A DNA stretch of 64,000 bases from Gemmatimonas sp. (lineage in GTDB: Bacteria > Gemmatimonadota > Gemmatimonadetes > Gemmatimonadales > Gemmatimonadaceae), in contig NZ_JAJTHI010000005.1 in the NCBI RefSeq assembly GCF_021298855.1, positions 108,375 to 172,374 on the forward strand, in the 5' to 3' direction. How positions within the stretch are numbered: position 1 is the first letter of the stretch; each line of letters begins with the position of its first letter. The notes beneath the pieces were generated by a model, which did not search any database, had not been told where the DNA came from, and saw only the letters and a program-made list of their open reading frames with translations. A program made the translations under genes and the position numbers. Below, piece after piece: positions 21,275-29,176 of this stretch.

Positions 21275-21302
21275 AGTTTACATAACATGTATTATACGCA
21301 TA
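21275..21302 (-). other. Probable chromosomal dif site
   Basis: On the - strand the 28 bp read as an 11-base XerC-like arm (TATGCGTATAA), a 6-base spacer (TACATG) and an 11-base XerD-like arm (TTATGTAAACT). From memory of the published sites, the XerD arm matches E. coli dif at nine of 11 positions and B. subtilis dif at all 11. The XerC arm matches E. coli dif at eight of 11. The site sits in the gap where both gene arms converge, and a Xer recombinase gene is in the same window. The consensus comparison is recalled, not searched. Confidence 0.75.
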
Positions 21303-21309
21303 AAACACC

Positions 21310-21347
21310 ACAAAAGAACAAGGCGGGCGACCGTCCCGTCGCCCGCC
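21310..21347 (-). terminator. Rho-independent terminator of the TPR gene
   Basis: A perfect 10-bp stem GGCGGGCGAC/GTCGCCCGCC (21322-21331 and 21338-21347) with a 6-base loop. On the - strand it is followed by TTGTTCTTTTG, a U-rich tract, about 40 bases after the stop of the TPR membrane protein gene. It may also block dapF read-through from the other side. Confidence 0.75.
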
Positions 21348-21386
21348 TGACTCCCTTGCCGCGTGCCCGGGAAACGTGGAGTGGGC

Positions 21387-22061
21387 TCAGCTCTTCGCCG
21401 CCAACTCGCCGAGGCGGACCGTCGCCTCCTGCTGCACCGGCTCCCCCTCCAGCTTCGCCAACTCCTCCCAGATCTTCTTGGCGTCGGCGTTCTTTCCGGC
21501 GGCCATGAGACTGCGGGCCTGGCTGGCCTGGTGGTTGTACTTCTCCGACTTGTATGGGGCCAGCGACGCGGCCTTTCCGTAATGCTCGGCGGCCTTGACC
21601 ATATCCTTCTTCTGCTCGTAGCCCGCCGCGATCAGGGCCTCGATGTTCGACTTGAACTCGGGCGACGCGCCGCCAAGCGCCTTCTCCAGCGACTTGATCC
21701 CTTCATCCACCTTGTTCTGCCCGAACAGCGCCTGCCCAAGCAGGATCGCCGCCTGCTGACCAGAGGCCGTATTGGCGAACCGCGTGGCCACCTTCTCGAG
21801 TTCGCGCTGCGCCTCGGGCAACTTGCCCTGAACGAACGGGGCCTGCGCCTCGTACAGCGCGACCGACGCCTTCTCGCGTGTCGCCGCCATATTGCTGCGG
21901 TAAATCATGACCGCGGCGGCGGCAACGGCTGCCCCGCCCACCACCAGCAGGATCGGCTTGCTGTTGAGCTGCAGCCAGGTGGTCGCCGACTCGATCGGAT
22001 CGTCGCTCAACGGAGCCGATGCACCGGGCGAGGTGCGTGGATTGCGGGTCGCCTGCGCCAT
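21387..22061 (-). CDS. TPR-containing single-pass membrane protein (YfgM-like)
   Basis: 224 aa. A cytoplasmic N-terminus of about 35 residues, one membrane helix (about 36-53, ILLVVGGAAVAAAAVMIY), then helical TPR-like repeats to the end (AQRELEKVATRFANTASGQQAA, AAEHYGKAASLAPYKSEKY). The topology resembles YfgM, a SecYEG-associated periplasmic chaperone partner, but no functional residue confirms this. It follows tRNA-Arg and is the gene nearest dif on the right arm. Confidence 0.65.
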   Translation of the reverse strand: MAQATRNPRTSPGASAPLSDDPIESATTWLQLNSKPILLVVGGAAVAAAAVMIYRSNMAATREKASVALYEAQAPFVQGKLPEAQRELEKVATRFANTASGQQAAILLGQALFGQNKVDEGIKSLEKALGGASPEFKSNIEALIAAGYEQKKDMVKAAEHYGKAASLAPYKSEKYNHQASQARSLMAAGKNADAKKIWEELAKLEGEPVQQEATVRLGELAAKS

Positions 22062-22200
22062 GCGAGTATGCCAACGGTAAGAGGATGGGGCCCGGAATCA
22101 GCCGCCGGGGATCAGCCCCGTAACATAGTGCATTTGCGCTCGGCAAGGCACCCGCCAACGCGCACCCAGCGCAGGCCAGACCAGCCCGCCCTACCCCACA

Positions 22201-22275
<75 letters not shown>

Positions 22276-22329
22276 GGTACGCGCGGCGTCCGTTGCGACG
22301 GCGCGCTTCCTAATGATAATCCGGGCTGT

Positions 22330-22902
22330 TCAGAACGTCAGCACACTATACACGGGTCGCGCCGCGAGGCGCTCGCGGCCTCCAAGGAACGCGAGCTCGA
22401 CCAGAACCGACACGCCGACCACCGTTCCGCCCAATCGTTCGACAAGGCGACTCGCCGCAGCAGCGGTACCGCCCGTGGCCAGAACGTCGTCGACGACCAG
22501 CACCCGGGGAGTCGGTGGTGTGGCTCCCCCCGCCCCACCGACAGCCAGCGCATCATCGTGCATTTCGAGAACATCACTCCGGTACTCCAGCACGTACTCC
22601 TCGCGCGTTGTCCGCCACGGGAGCTTGCCGGGCTTACGGGCCGGCGCGAACGCCGCGCCCAGGTGCAGGGCCATGGGCATGCCGAAAAGGAATCCGCGGC
22701 TCTCGACCGCCACGACATGCGTGATGCCAGCCGCGGCATGGGGCGCACACATGGCCGCCACGGCCTCCTGCATCAGCAGCGGATCAGCGAGCAGCGGGGT
22801 GATGTCTTTGAACAGGATGCCCGGCTTCGGGAAGTCGGGCACATCGCGCAGCGCTCGTTTCAGCCGAGCGCGCAGTTCGGGAAGGTCGAGGGTGGTCGGC
22901 AT
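22330..22902 (-). CDS. apt: Adenine phosphoribosyltransferase
   Basis: 190 aa. The N-terminal RDVPDFPKPGILFKDITPLL and the PRPP-binding loop VLVVDDVLATGGTAAAA are diagnostic; VAVESRGFLFG is also typical. It salvages adenine to AMP. Compared with the usual 170-180 aa, there is a short Gly/Pro-rich insertion (GGAGGATPPTP) just before the PRPP loop. It stands between a tRNA gene and an unrelated acidic protein. Confidence 0.95.
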   Translation of the reverse strand: MPTTLDLPELRARLKRALRDVPDFPKPGILFKDITPLLADPLLMQEAVAAMCAPHAAAGITHVVAVESRGFLFGMPMALHLGAAFAPARKPGKLPWRTTREEYVLEYRSDVLEMHDDALAVGGAGGATPPTPRVLVVDDVLATGGTAAAASRLVERLGGTVVGVSVLVELAFLGGRERLAARPVYSVLTF

Positions 22903-22948
22903 GCTGCCAAGTTATCGTCCCTGGCCGCAATCGCTCACCCCGCGGCGT

Positions 22949-24280
22949 TCAGCGAAGACGGACCCCGAGCAGTGCGGCCAGCGCCGCCACCAGAGCCGCC
23001 GGTTCACCCATGCGCGGATCGTATCCAGGGAGCAGCAGTTCGCCAGCTCTCACCCGCTGGGCGAGCAGTTCGAGGGCGTGCGCCGCCTGCTCGGCCGTGG
23101 CAACTTCGGCGGGCGGCATCTCCTCACGCTCGGCCCCCGGGAGCTCAGCGGCCAGGGATGCGCCGAACGAAAGAGCATCCTCCTGCGCCTTGAACGCCCG
23201 CTCGGCCCACAGTTCGCCGTCGGCAGGCAGGGCGGCACCGGAGAGCGGCGTGCGCCCGGAATGACGGATGGGCATGATGTCGAGCAGGTCGTCATCGCTC
23301 CACGCGGACATGGGCGGTGACATCGGTGAGGCGTCTGCGTCGAGGTTGCCAGCCGTCACGTTCTGGTCGCCAAACGCCGTGCCGTCCGTGTCGTCGGTGA
23401 CCGGCGGCGGCAACGGCTCCAGCCGCGCTCCAAGACTACGGAATTCCGCCACCGCTTCGTCCAGCGGCCATCCGTCTTCGCCCTGCGCCGCGTCTGGCGC
23501 AGTGGCCTCCTCCGGCTCGAGGCTCACCTCGTCCGCACCGAACGCGGTAGTCGCGTCGTCTGCGGAGACGGCGAGCGCGTCCGCAAGCAACTCCTCCGCC
23601 GTGGCGGACTCCATGCCCCAGGCTTCCTCCACGGGAGCCGGCACCTCAATGGCAGCCATAGGGGACGATGGGGTCGCCGCAAGAAACGCGTCGATCCACG
23701 GCAGCGGCACCTCATCCCTGCCAGCCGGCTCCTCGACGTTGGCGGCGGTGCCCGCCTGCGGCGCCACGGCCGGTGTGTCCAGCGGCGTCAGTGACTGCCA
23801 CGTTCCCGAGGGAACGGGGAACTCCGCCGTGTCCTCCAACATCGGGTCGATGCCCCCTTCGTCCTGTACCGCCGTCTCGGCGGAGGGGGTGGGAATGGGC
23901 GGGATGTACAATGGCGTGCGAATTGCCGCCGAGATGATCGGCGTGAGGCGCAGCGGTCGATACGGCGGAATGCCCGCCGGAGCGGCCGGGGCTGCAAGCG
24001 CAGGCGATTCAGCGCTCGTTGAGCCAGCCGTCGCCGTTGCCGTGGCGATCCCCTGCTCCACCGGGGACACCTGATGCACGGCCGCGATGGCCTCCGGTGC
24101 CGATGCGGCCACCACGCCCTTCTTCACCTCATTTCGCCACCCGGCCGGCACAAAGGGGCCAACCCGGCCAACATGCCCCGGTTCGCCGGCGGTCGCCGCG
24201 GGCGCCGCATACGGGGGCACGGGTGTGCGAGGCCGGTCCTGCCCAGCCGACGGGGTGTGAGGCGAGACGAATGCGGACAT
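22949..24280 (-). CDS. Acidic, Ala/Pro-rich protein of unknown function
   Basis: 443 aa with no domain I recognise. Residues about 1-150 are Pro/Ala-rich with dispersed IPPYRPLRLTP and TPLYIPPIPTP motifs. Residues about 150-340 are strongly acidic (EDTAEF, EEPAGRDE, SLEPEEATAPD). The C-terminal 100 residues look folded and helical (AERAFKAQEDALSFGASLAAEL..., AHALELLAQRVRAGELLLPGYDP). No signal peptide or membrane segment. Codon use and long open frame support a real gene. The helical end could be a protein-interaction module tethered by a disordered acidic arm; that is inference. Confidence 0.7.
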   Translation of the reverse strand: MSAFVSPHTPSAGQDRPRTPVPPYAAPAATAGEPGHVGRVGPFVPAGWRNEVKKGVVAASAPEAIAAVHQVSPVEQGIATATATAGSTSAESPALAAPAAPAGIPPYRPLRLTPIISAAIRTPLYIPPIPTPSAETAVQDEGGIDPMLEDTAEFPVPSGTWQSLTPLDTPAVAPQAGTAANVEEPAGRDEVPLPWIDAFLAATPSSPMAAIEVPAPVEEAWGMESATAEELLADALAVSADDATTAFGADEVSLEPEEATAPDAAQGEDGWPLDEAVAEFRSLGARLEPLPPPVTDDTDGTAFGDQNVTAGNLDADASPMSPPMSAWSDDDLLDIMPIRHSGRTPLSGAALPADGELWAERAFKAQEDALSFGASLAAELPGAEREEMPPAEVATAEQAAHALELLAQRVRAGELLLPGYDPRMGEPAALVAALAALLGVRLR

Positions 24281-24382
24281 TGTGGTTGGGACGGTGTGCG
24301 CGGGGCGTCGCCCGAGGCAGCCGTGCCTCGACGAGCGAAATTGAACGACCGCCAGACGGAAGGCAAACCCGGCCGGTGGAAA

Positions 24383-25039
24383 TCAGCTCGGCCAGCCCTG
24401 CGCTCCAATCAAGGGGACGAAGCGGACCGGGGTGATGTCACGGCGCTCGAGTCGCCCCCCCCGCTTGATGAACAGCGTGAGCATCTGTTCGTCCTTGTCC
24501 CCGACCGGTATGAGCAACCGCCCTCCCTCGGCCAGTTGCTCCTCCAAGGCGGCCGGGACATCCGGTGCCCCCGCGCTCACCACGATGCCGTCGTACGGGG
24601 CATACTCTCGCCACCCCAGCGAGCCATCCCCAAGCGAGAGCGACACATTGCGCACCCCCGCCTGCTGCAGTACGCCGCGGGCGCGATCGAGCAGTTCGCG
24701 GTATCGCTCTACGGAGAAGACCTGGGCCGCCAGCTCGGAGAGCAGCGCCGTCTGATAGGCCGAGCCCGTGCCGATCTCCAGCACGCGCTCCTTCCCCGTG
24801 AGCATCAACTGCTCGACTGCCCGGGCATGGACGTAGGGTTGGGAGATCGTCTGCCCGTTGCCGATGGGCAAGGCCGAGTCTTCGTAGGCCCGATGCCGCA
24901 CCGTGGGCGGGACGAAGAGGTGGCGCGGCACGGTATCGATGGCGCGCAGCAGGGCGAGATCCTTGATGCCCTTGTCCTGCAACGCTTCGACCAGCCGCCG
25001 GCGTGCGCCGCGGAACTCCGGCTCTATGGCGCCTGCCAC
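24383..25039 (-). CDS. pcm: Protein-L-isoaspartate O-methyltransferase
   Basis: 218 aa. It has the PIMT N-terminus (RHLFVPPTVRHRAYEDSALPIGNGQTIS) and SAM motif I VLEIGTGSAYQTALL, followed by IPVGDKDEQML. It repairs isoaspartyl residues in aged proteins. It overlaps surE by 16 bases; the surE-pcm pair is a widespread stress-survival arrangement. Cytosolic. Confidence 0.95.
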   Translation of the reverse strand: MAGAIEPEFRGARRRLVEALQDKGIKDLALLRAIDTVPRHLFVPPTVRHRAYEDSALPIGNGQTISQPYVHARAVEQLMLTGKERVLEIGTGSAYQTALLSELAAQVFSVERYRELLDRARGVLQQAGVRNVSLSLGDGSLGWREYAPYDGIVVSAGAPDVPAALEEQLAEGGRLLIPVGDKDEQMLTLFIKRGGRLERRDITPVRFVPLIGAQGWPS

Positions 25040-25782
25040 CAGTCCGTCGCCGTCTCGAGGATATCCCGGTGCGTGAGGTCGAGGTGCAGCGGGGTGACCG
25101 AGATGAACCCGTCGTGCACGGCCCGGAAGTCCGAATCGTCAGGACCGCTCCATTCCACGCTGCCGCCGCCGATCCAAAGGATCTCGCGTCCCCACGGATC
25201 CTTCATGCGCGTGATGGAGTCGCTGAACACCCGCCTCCCCAGCCGTGTCAACCGCACCCCCTTGATCGCGTCGCCGGCTACGGCGGGCAGGTTCACGTTG
25301 AGCAGGGTGTGCGGAGGGAAACTCGGCAGGCGCATGAGGTGGTCGATGAGCGACCGGATCTGCGCGATCTGCGTGTCAAGCAGCGCATCGGCGCGCAGGA
25401 CACTGCCGGCGAACGACAGCGCAATGGCGGGGATGCCCAGTGCGAGGCCCTCCATGGCTGCAGCCACGGTGCCACTGTAGAGCACATCCTCGCCCATGTT
25501 CGGCCCGTGATTGATGCCGCTCAGCACGAAGTCGGGGCGCGCATCGAGCAGCGCCTCGCATGCCAGCATCACGCAATCGGTGGGCGTTCCGTCGACCTGC
25601 CACCGATGCTCGCCCAACCGCACGGGACGCAGCGGGTGATGCAACGTGAGTGAGTGGCTGGTGGCACTCTGTTCACGATCGGGAGCGACGACGTGAATGT
25701 CGCCGAGCGGTGCCACCGCCCGCTCGAGTACGCCAAGTCCCTTGGCGAGAATGCCGTCGTCGTTGCTGAGGAGAATGCGCAT
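25024..25782 (-). CDS. surE: 5'/3'-nucleotidase SurE
   Basis: 252 aa. It starts MRILLSNDDG (metal-binding Asp-Asp), has VVAPDREQSATSHSLTL and the conserved SGINHGPNMGEDVLYSGTV. SurE dephosphorylates nucleoside monophosphates and exopolyphosphate. It is co-transcribed with pcm, which starts within its last codons. Confidence 0.96.
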   Translation of the reverse strand: MRILLSNDDGILAKGLGVLERAVAPLGDIHVVAPDREQSATSHSLTLHHPLRPVRLGEHRWQVDGTPTDCVMLACEALLDARPDFVLSGINHGPNMGEDVLYSGTVAAAMEGLALGIPAIALSFAGSVLRADALLDTQIAQIRSLIDHLMRLPSFPPHTLLNVNLPAVAGDAIKGVRLTRLGRRVFSDSITRMKDPWGREILWIGGGSVEWSGPDDSDFRAVHDGFISVTPLHLDLTHRDILETATDWWQAP

Positions 25783-25796
25783 GGCGTGAGTTGAAG

Positions 25797-26162
25797 TCAG
25801 CGCGGGCCGTCATCGAGCAGGGCCTGCAATTCGGCGAGTTCGCGTTCGATGCTTTCCAGCGCCTCCACCTCGAGGGCCGCCCGGGCGGCCAGACGCAGCG
25901 AGCCGCCCTTGCGATGCTCCTCGAGCTTCTGGCGTGCCCCATCGATGGTGTACTTCTCGGTGTACAACAGATGCTTCACGAGCAGGATCAGTTCCACCTC
26001 GCGCCGCGAGTACACCCGATTGCCACTCCGGTTCTTGGCCGGGTTGAGCAGCTTGAACTGGCTCTCCCAGTAGCGCAGCACGTGTGGCTTGAGCTCGGTG
26101 AGCGTACACACGTCGCCAATGGAGTAGAACTCCTGCACGAGTTCGCCGCGTGGCGCCGCCAT
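25797..26162 (-). CDS. MerR-family transcriptional regulator
   Basis: 121 aa. A winged-helix MerR domain (about 11-80: FYSIGDVCTLTELKPHVLRYWESQF, SGNRVYSRREVELIL) is followed by a short predicted coiled coil (ESIERELAELQAL). There is no C-terminal cysteine or ligand domain, so it resembles the small MerR proteins found beside central lipid genes rather than a metal sensor. It starts 2 bases after gpsA ends, so it is translated from the der-plsY-gpsA transcript. Targets are unknown. Confidence 0.88.
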   Translation of the reverse strand: MAAPRGELVQEFYSIGDVCTLTELKPHVLRYWESQFKLLNPAKNRSGNRVYSRREVELILLVKHLLYTEKYTIDGARQKLEEHRKGGSLRLAARAALEVEALESIERELAELQALLDDGPR

Positions 26163-26164
26163 GG

Positions 26165-27223
26165 TCAGTCGCGCTCCGGGCGCAGTTCGCGCGCCATGAG
26201 TTCGGCGACCGCGTCGCGCGGCGCGCACCCTTCGAAGAGGATCCGATGGGTGGCCTCGACGATGGGCATCTCCACCCCGGTTTTCGCGGCGAGCGCACGT
26301 GCGCTCTGCGTATTGAGCACCCCTTCGGCCACGCTGTCCTTGCCGGCCAGCGCTTGCTCGAGCGACTGCCCCTGTCCAATGGCGACACCGACGGCCCGAT
26401 TCCGCGACAACGCGCCCGTACAGGTGAGCACGAGATCGCCAAGACCGGCCAAGCCGGCAAACGTGTCCGGCTGTGCGCCCAACGCTACGCCCAGGCGGGT
26501 CATTTCGGCGAGGCCGCGCGTCAAGAGCGCCGCGCGCGGATTGAACCCCAACCCCAGCCCGTCGAGGATACCGGTCGCCACGGCCATGACGTTCTTGAGG
26601 GCGCCCCCCAACTCGACCCCCACCACGTCGTCGCTCGTGTACACCCGGAACGCAGCGGCGCTCAGCGCCCCCTGCACCAGCGTCGCCGCCGTGTGGTCGA
26701 CGCTCGCGGCCACCACCGCCGTTGGCTGCCCCATGGCCACCTCGGCAGCGAAGCTCGGACCGCTCACCGCCACCACCGGATGCCCCGGCGACGCCTCGGC
26801 GACCACATCGGTCATGAGGGCGAGCGTTTCCCGCTCGATCCCCTTGGTGGCCACCGAGAGTACCGCATGGCGTGGTGTATGCGCCGCACAATTCGCCACC
26901 ACCACCCGCAGCACATGCGAGGGGGCCGCATAGACCACGAGGTCCGCGTCACGCAGCGCCTCGTTGATGGCTCCGCGCGCCTCGAGTGACGGGGCCAGCG
27001 GAATGCCGGCCAGAAAGCGCGGGTTCTCGTGCGTGGTGTTCACGGCGGTCACGACGTCGTCCTCGCGCGCCCACAGCACGGTGTGATGTCCATTGCGGGC
27101 GAGTCGGTCGGCGATCGCGGTGCCCCAGGCGCCGCCCCCAATGACCGCACAGCGGCGTGGCGTGACCTCTCGTGCGCCAGACGCCGGCATGGGCACTGGC
27201 GTGCGTGATACAGCGTCAGGCAT
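26165..27223 (-). CDS. gpsA: Glycerol-3-phosphate dehydrogenase [NAD(P)+]
   Basis: 352 aa. The nucleotide-binding start is AVIGGGAWGTAIADRLA (after a leader of about 25 residues), with SVATKGIERETL and the catalytic-lysine region GVELGGALKNVMAVATGILDGL. It reduces dihydroxyacetone phosphate to sn-glycerol-3-phosphate, the acyl acceptor used by PlsY, whose gene ends at the gpsA start (TAATG overlap). A second possible start is MPASGAREVTP, 12 codons in. Confidence 0.95.
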   Translation of the reverse strand: MPDAVSRTPVPMPASGAREVTPRRCAVIGGGAWGTAIADRLARNGHHTVLWAREDDVVTAVNTTHENPRFLAGIPLAPSLEARGAINEALRDADLVVYAAPSHVLRVVVANCAAHTPRHAVLSVATKGIERETLALMTDVVAEASPGHPVVAVSGPSFAAEVAMGQPTAVVAASVDHTAATLVQGALSAAAFRVYTSDDVVGVELGGALKNVMAVATGILDGLGLGFNPRAALLTRGLAEMTRLGVALGAQPDTFAGLAGLGDLVLTCTGALSRNRAVGVAIGQGQSLEQALAGKDSVAEGVLNTQSARALAAKTGVEMPIVEATHRILFEGCAPRDAVAELMARELRPERD

Positions 27224-27846
27224 TACGCCGATCCTCCCGCCGTAGCGGCCTTGCCATTGCCCAGGCGCCGCTCCTCTCCCCGCAGGAGCCGGCGGATGTT
27301 GTCGCGGTGGGTCCAGAAGACGAACGCGCCAATGGCCACCGCCACCATGGCCAGCGGCGTTACCGCGCGCGCCTGCAGCAGCATGGTGACCGGGAGAACG
27401 ACGGCACCGACCAGTGAGCCGAGGGACACGTACCGCGTGAGTGCCACCGTGATCACGAACGCGCCCAGCGCCCACGCGCCGGCTGCGGGGGCCAGCGCGA
27501 AGAAGACGCCGCTCGCCGTCGCCACCCCCTTCCCGCCCCCGCGCCCCAGCAGGAAGATCGGTTTCACATGCCCCGCGATGGTGAGCACGCCAATGAGCAC
27601 GCCCCACGGCCACCCCGCAGCCACCCCGACTGCCGCGGGCAACAGCCACGTGGGCAGCAGTCCCTTCAAGCCATCGACCACGTAGACCAGGGCCCCCCAC
27701 TTCCAGCCAAGCGTACGAAACACGTTGGTCGCCCCGAGGTTGCCGGAGCCGACGGTTCGCAAATCCACACCGTTGGCCTTTCCCACGAGGTACGCGGTGG
27801 GAAACGATCCGGCGAGATACGCCGCACCGAGCGCCCAGAGCGGCAT
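27223..27846 (-). CDS. plsY: Acyl-phosphate:glycerol-3-phosphate acyltransferase PlsY
   Basis: 207 aa with five or six membrane helices. The three PlsY motifs are visible: GSFPTAYLVGK, RTVGSGNLGATNVFRTLG and the Gly-rich LLGRGGGKGVATASG. It starts phospholipid synthesis with GpsA-made glycerol-3-phosphate. The ATG at 27846 was chosen at the conserved first helix; the ORF-track start adds 22 non-conserved residues. It lies between der and gpsA. Confidence 0.94.
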   Translation of the reverse strand: MPLWALGAAYLAGSFPTAYLVGKANGVDLRTVGSGNLGATNVFRTLGWKWGALVYVVDGLKGLLPTWLLPAAVGVAAGWPWGVLIGVLTIAGHVKPIFLLGRGGGKGVATASGVFFALAPAAGAWALGAFVITVALTRYVSLGSLVGAVVLPVTMLLQARAVTPLAMVAVAIGAFVFWTHRDNIRRLLRGEERRLGNGKAATAGGSA

Positions 27847-27857
27847 GGCGACACCGG

Positions 27858-29168
27858 TCAACTGTTCTTTCTCCGCATGATGATGCGCAGCGGTGAGCCC
27901 GTGAATCCCCACTTCTCACGGAAGCCGTTGTGCAGAAACCGGATGTAATGCTCGGGGATCAGCTCGGGATGATTGCCGAAGACGGCGATGGTGGGCGGTT
28001 CCACTTCCACCTGCGTCGCGTAGTTCAGCTTGACTTCGCGGCCTGCCGCCTGCGGCGGCTGCCGCCGTGCGATCATCTCGCCGAGCGCATCGTTGACCTG
28101 CGAGGTGCTGATGCGGCGCGTGCGCTGCGCCTGCACCTCGAGTACCAGATCGAGCGCCTTGGTGACGCGTTGTCCGGTAAGGGCACTGGTGAAGAGGAAC
28201 GGCACGAACCCCAGGTAGGGCGCCTTCTCGATGCACTCCTTGCGGAACTTGTCGGCGCTCTTGTCGGTCTTGTCCTCGTAGAGGTCCCACTTGTTGAGCA
28301 CCAGGATGAGGCCACGCCCCGCCTCCCACGCCATGGTGGCGATCTTGAGATCCTGGTTCTGCAACCCCTCGGTGCTGTCGATCATCAGCACGCACACGTC
28401 GGCGGAGTCGATGGCCCGGCGTGTGCGCAACGACGAATAGAATTCCACGCCATCGTCGATCCGCGCCTGACGGCGCAGGCCGGCCGTGTCCACGAAGATG
28501 AGATCGGTCTCCTTGTAGCGCATGGGCGCGTCGATGGCATCGCGCGTCGTCCCGGACTCATCGCTCACGACCAGCCGTTCTTCACCAAGGAGGCGGTTCA
28601 CGAAACTCGACTTCCCGACATTCGGCCGTCCGATGACCGCCACACGAATGGCCTCGGGGCGTTCTTCGTTGGTTTCGGGAATGGCGTTCACCACGGCGTC
28701 GAGCAGATCGCCCGAGCCCTTGCCGTTCGAGGCGGAGACCGGGTAGACGTCGGGCACCCCGAGTCGGTAGAACTCGTAGAAGTCGGTGCTGTCGGGGTTG
28801 TCGACCTTGTTGGCCACCAGGAGCCACGGCTTCTGCGCATTCCGCAGCAGGTCCATGATGCGGGCATCGCTGGGGTGCACCCCCACCTTGGCGTCGCACA
28901 CGAAGAGCATGAGATCCGCCTCTTCAATCGCCTCCATGACCTGGTGACGAATGGCGAGGTCCATGGGCAGATCGGAATCTTCGACGAGACCGCCGGTATC
29001 GACGAGCCAGAAGCGATGCCCTGCCCACTCGGCCTCGCCGAAGTGACGATCGCGGGTGGTGCCCGCCTCGTCACTGACGATGGCCGTGGCCTCGCCGATG
29101 ATGCGGTTGAAGAGATGCGACTTGCCCACGTTGGGGCGACCGACGATGGCAACGACGGGGAGACTCAT
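27858..29168 (-). CDS. der: Ribosome biogenesis GTPase Der (EngA)
   Basis: 436 aa with two tandem G domains: first P-loop IVGRPNVGKSHLFN with NKVDN, second VIGRPNVGKSSFVN with NKWDL, and DTAGL/DTGGL switch motifs. A C-terminal KH-like domain follows. Der assembles the 50S subunit. The first P-loop carries His where Ser/Thr is more usual after GKS, a mild variation. It begins next to a DUF512 gene and leads into plsY. Confidence 0.97.
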   Translation of the reverse strand: MSLPVVAIVGRPNVGKSHLFNRIIGEATAIVSDEAGTTRDRHFGEAEWAGHRFWLVDTGGLVEDSDLPMDLAIRHQVMEAIEEADLMLFVCDAKVGVHPSDARIMDLLRNAQKPWLLVANKVDNPDSTDFYEFYRLGVPDVYPVSASNGKGSGDLLDAVVNAIPETNEERPEAIRVAVIGRPNVGKSSFVNRLLGEERLVVSDESGTTRDAIDAPMRYKETDLIFVDTAGLRRQARIDDGVEFYSSLRTRRAIDSADVCVLMIDSTEGLQNQDLKIATMAWEAGRGLILVLNKWDLYEDKTDKSADKFRKECIEKAPYLGFVPFLFTSALTGQRVTKALDLVLEVQAQRTRRISTSQVNDALGEMIARRQPPQAAGREVKLNYATQVEVEPPTIAVFGNHPELIPEHYIRFLHNGFREKWGFTGSPLRIIMRRKNS

Positions 29169-29176
29169 GCGTGAAA

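Larger units (their letters stand above)
21091..21386. other. Intergenic gap where the two gene arms converge
   Basis: About 296 bases without a gene, the largest gap in the window and the only AT-rich patch (21271-21320). It holds a dif-like site, several DnaA-box-like nonamers and a terminator hairpin, listed separately. All genes but one to its left run rightwards and all genes to its right run leftwards. Confidence 0.8.

Noticed and set aside
21091-21320. Chromosome origin (oriC) because of DnaA-like boxes next to AT-rich DNA
   Set aside because: Gene arms converge here instead of diverging, the AT-rich core reads better as dif, and neither dnaA nor dnaN is nearby.
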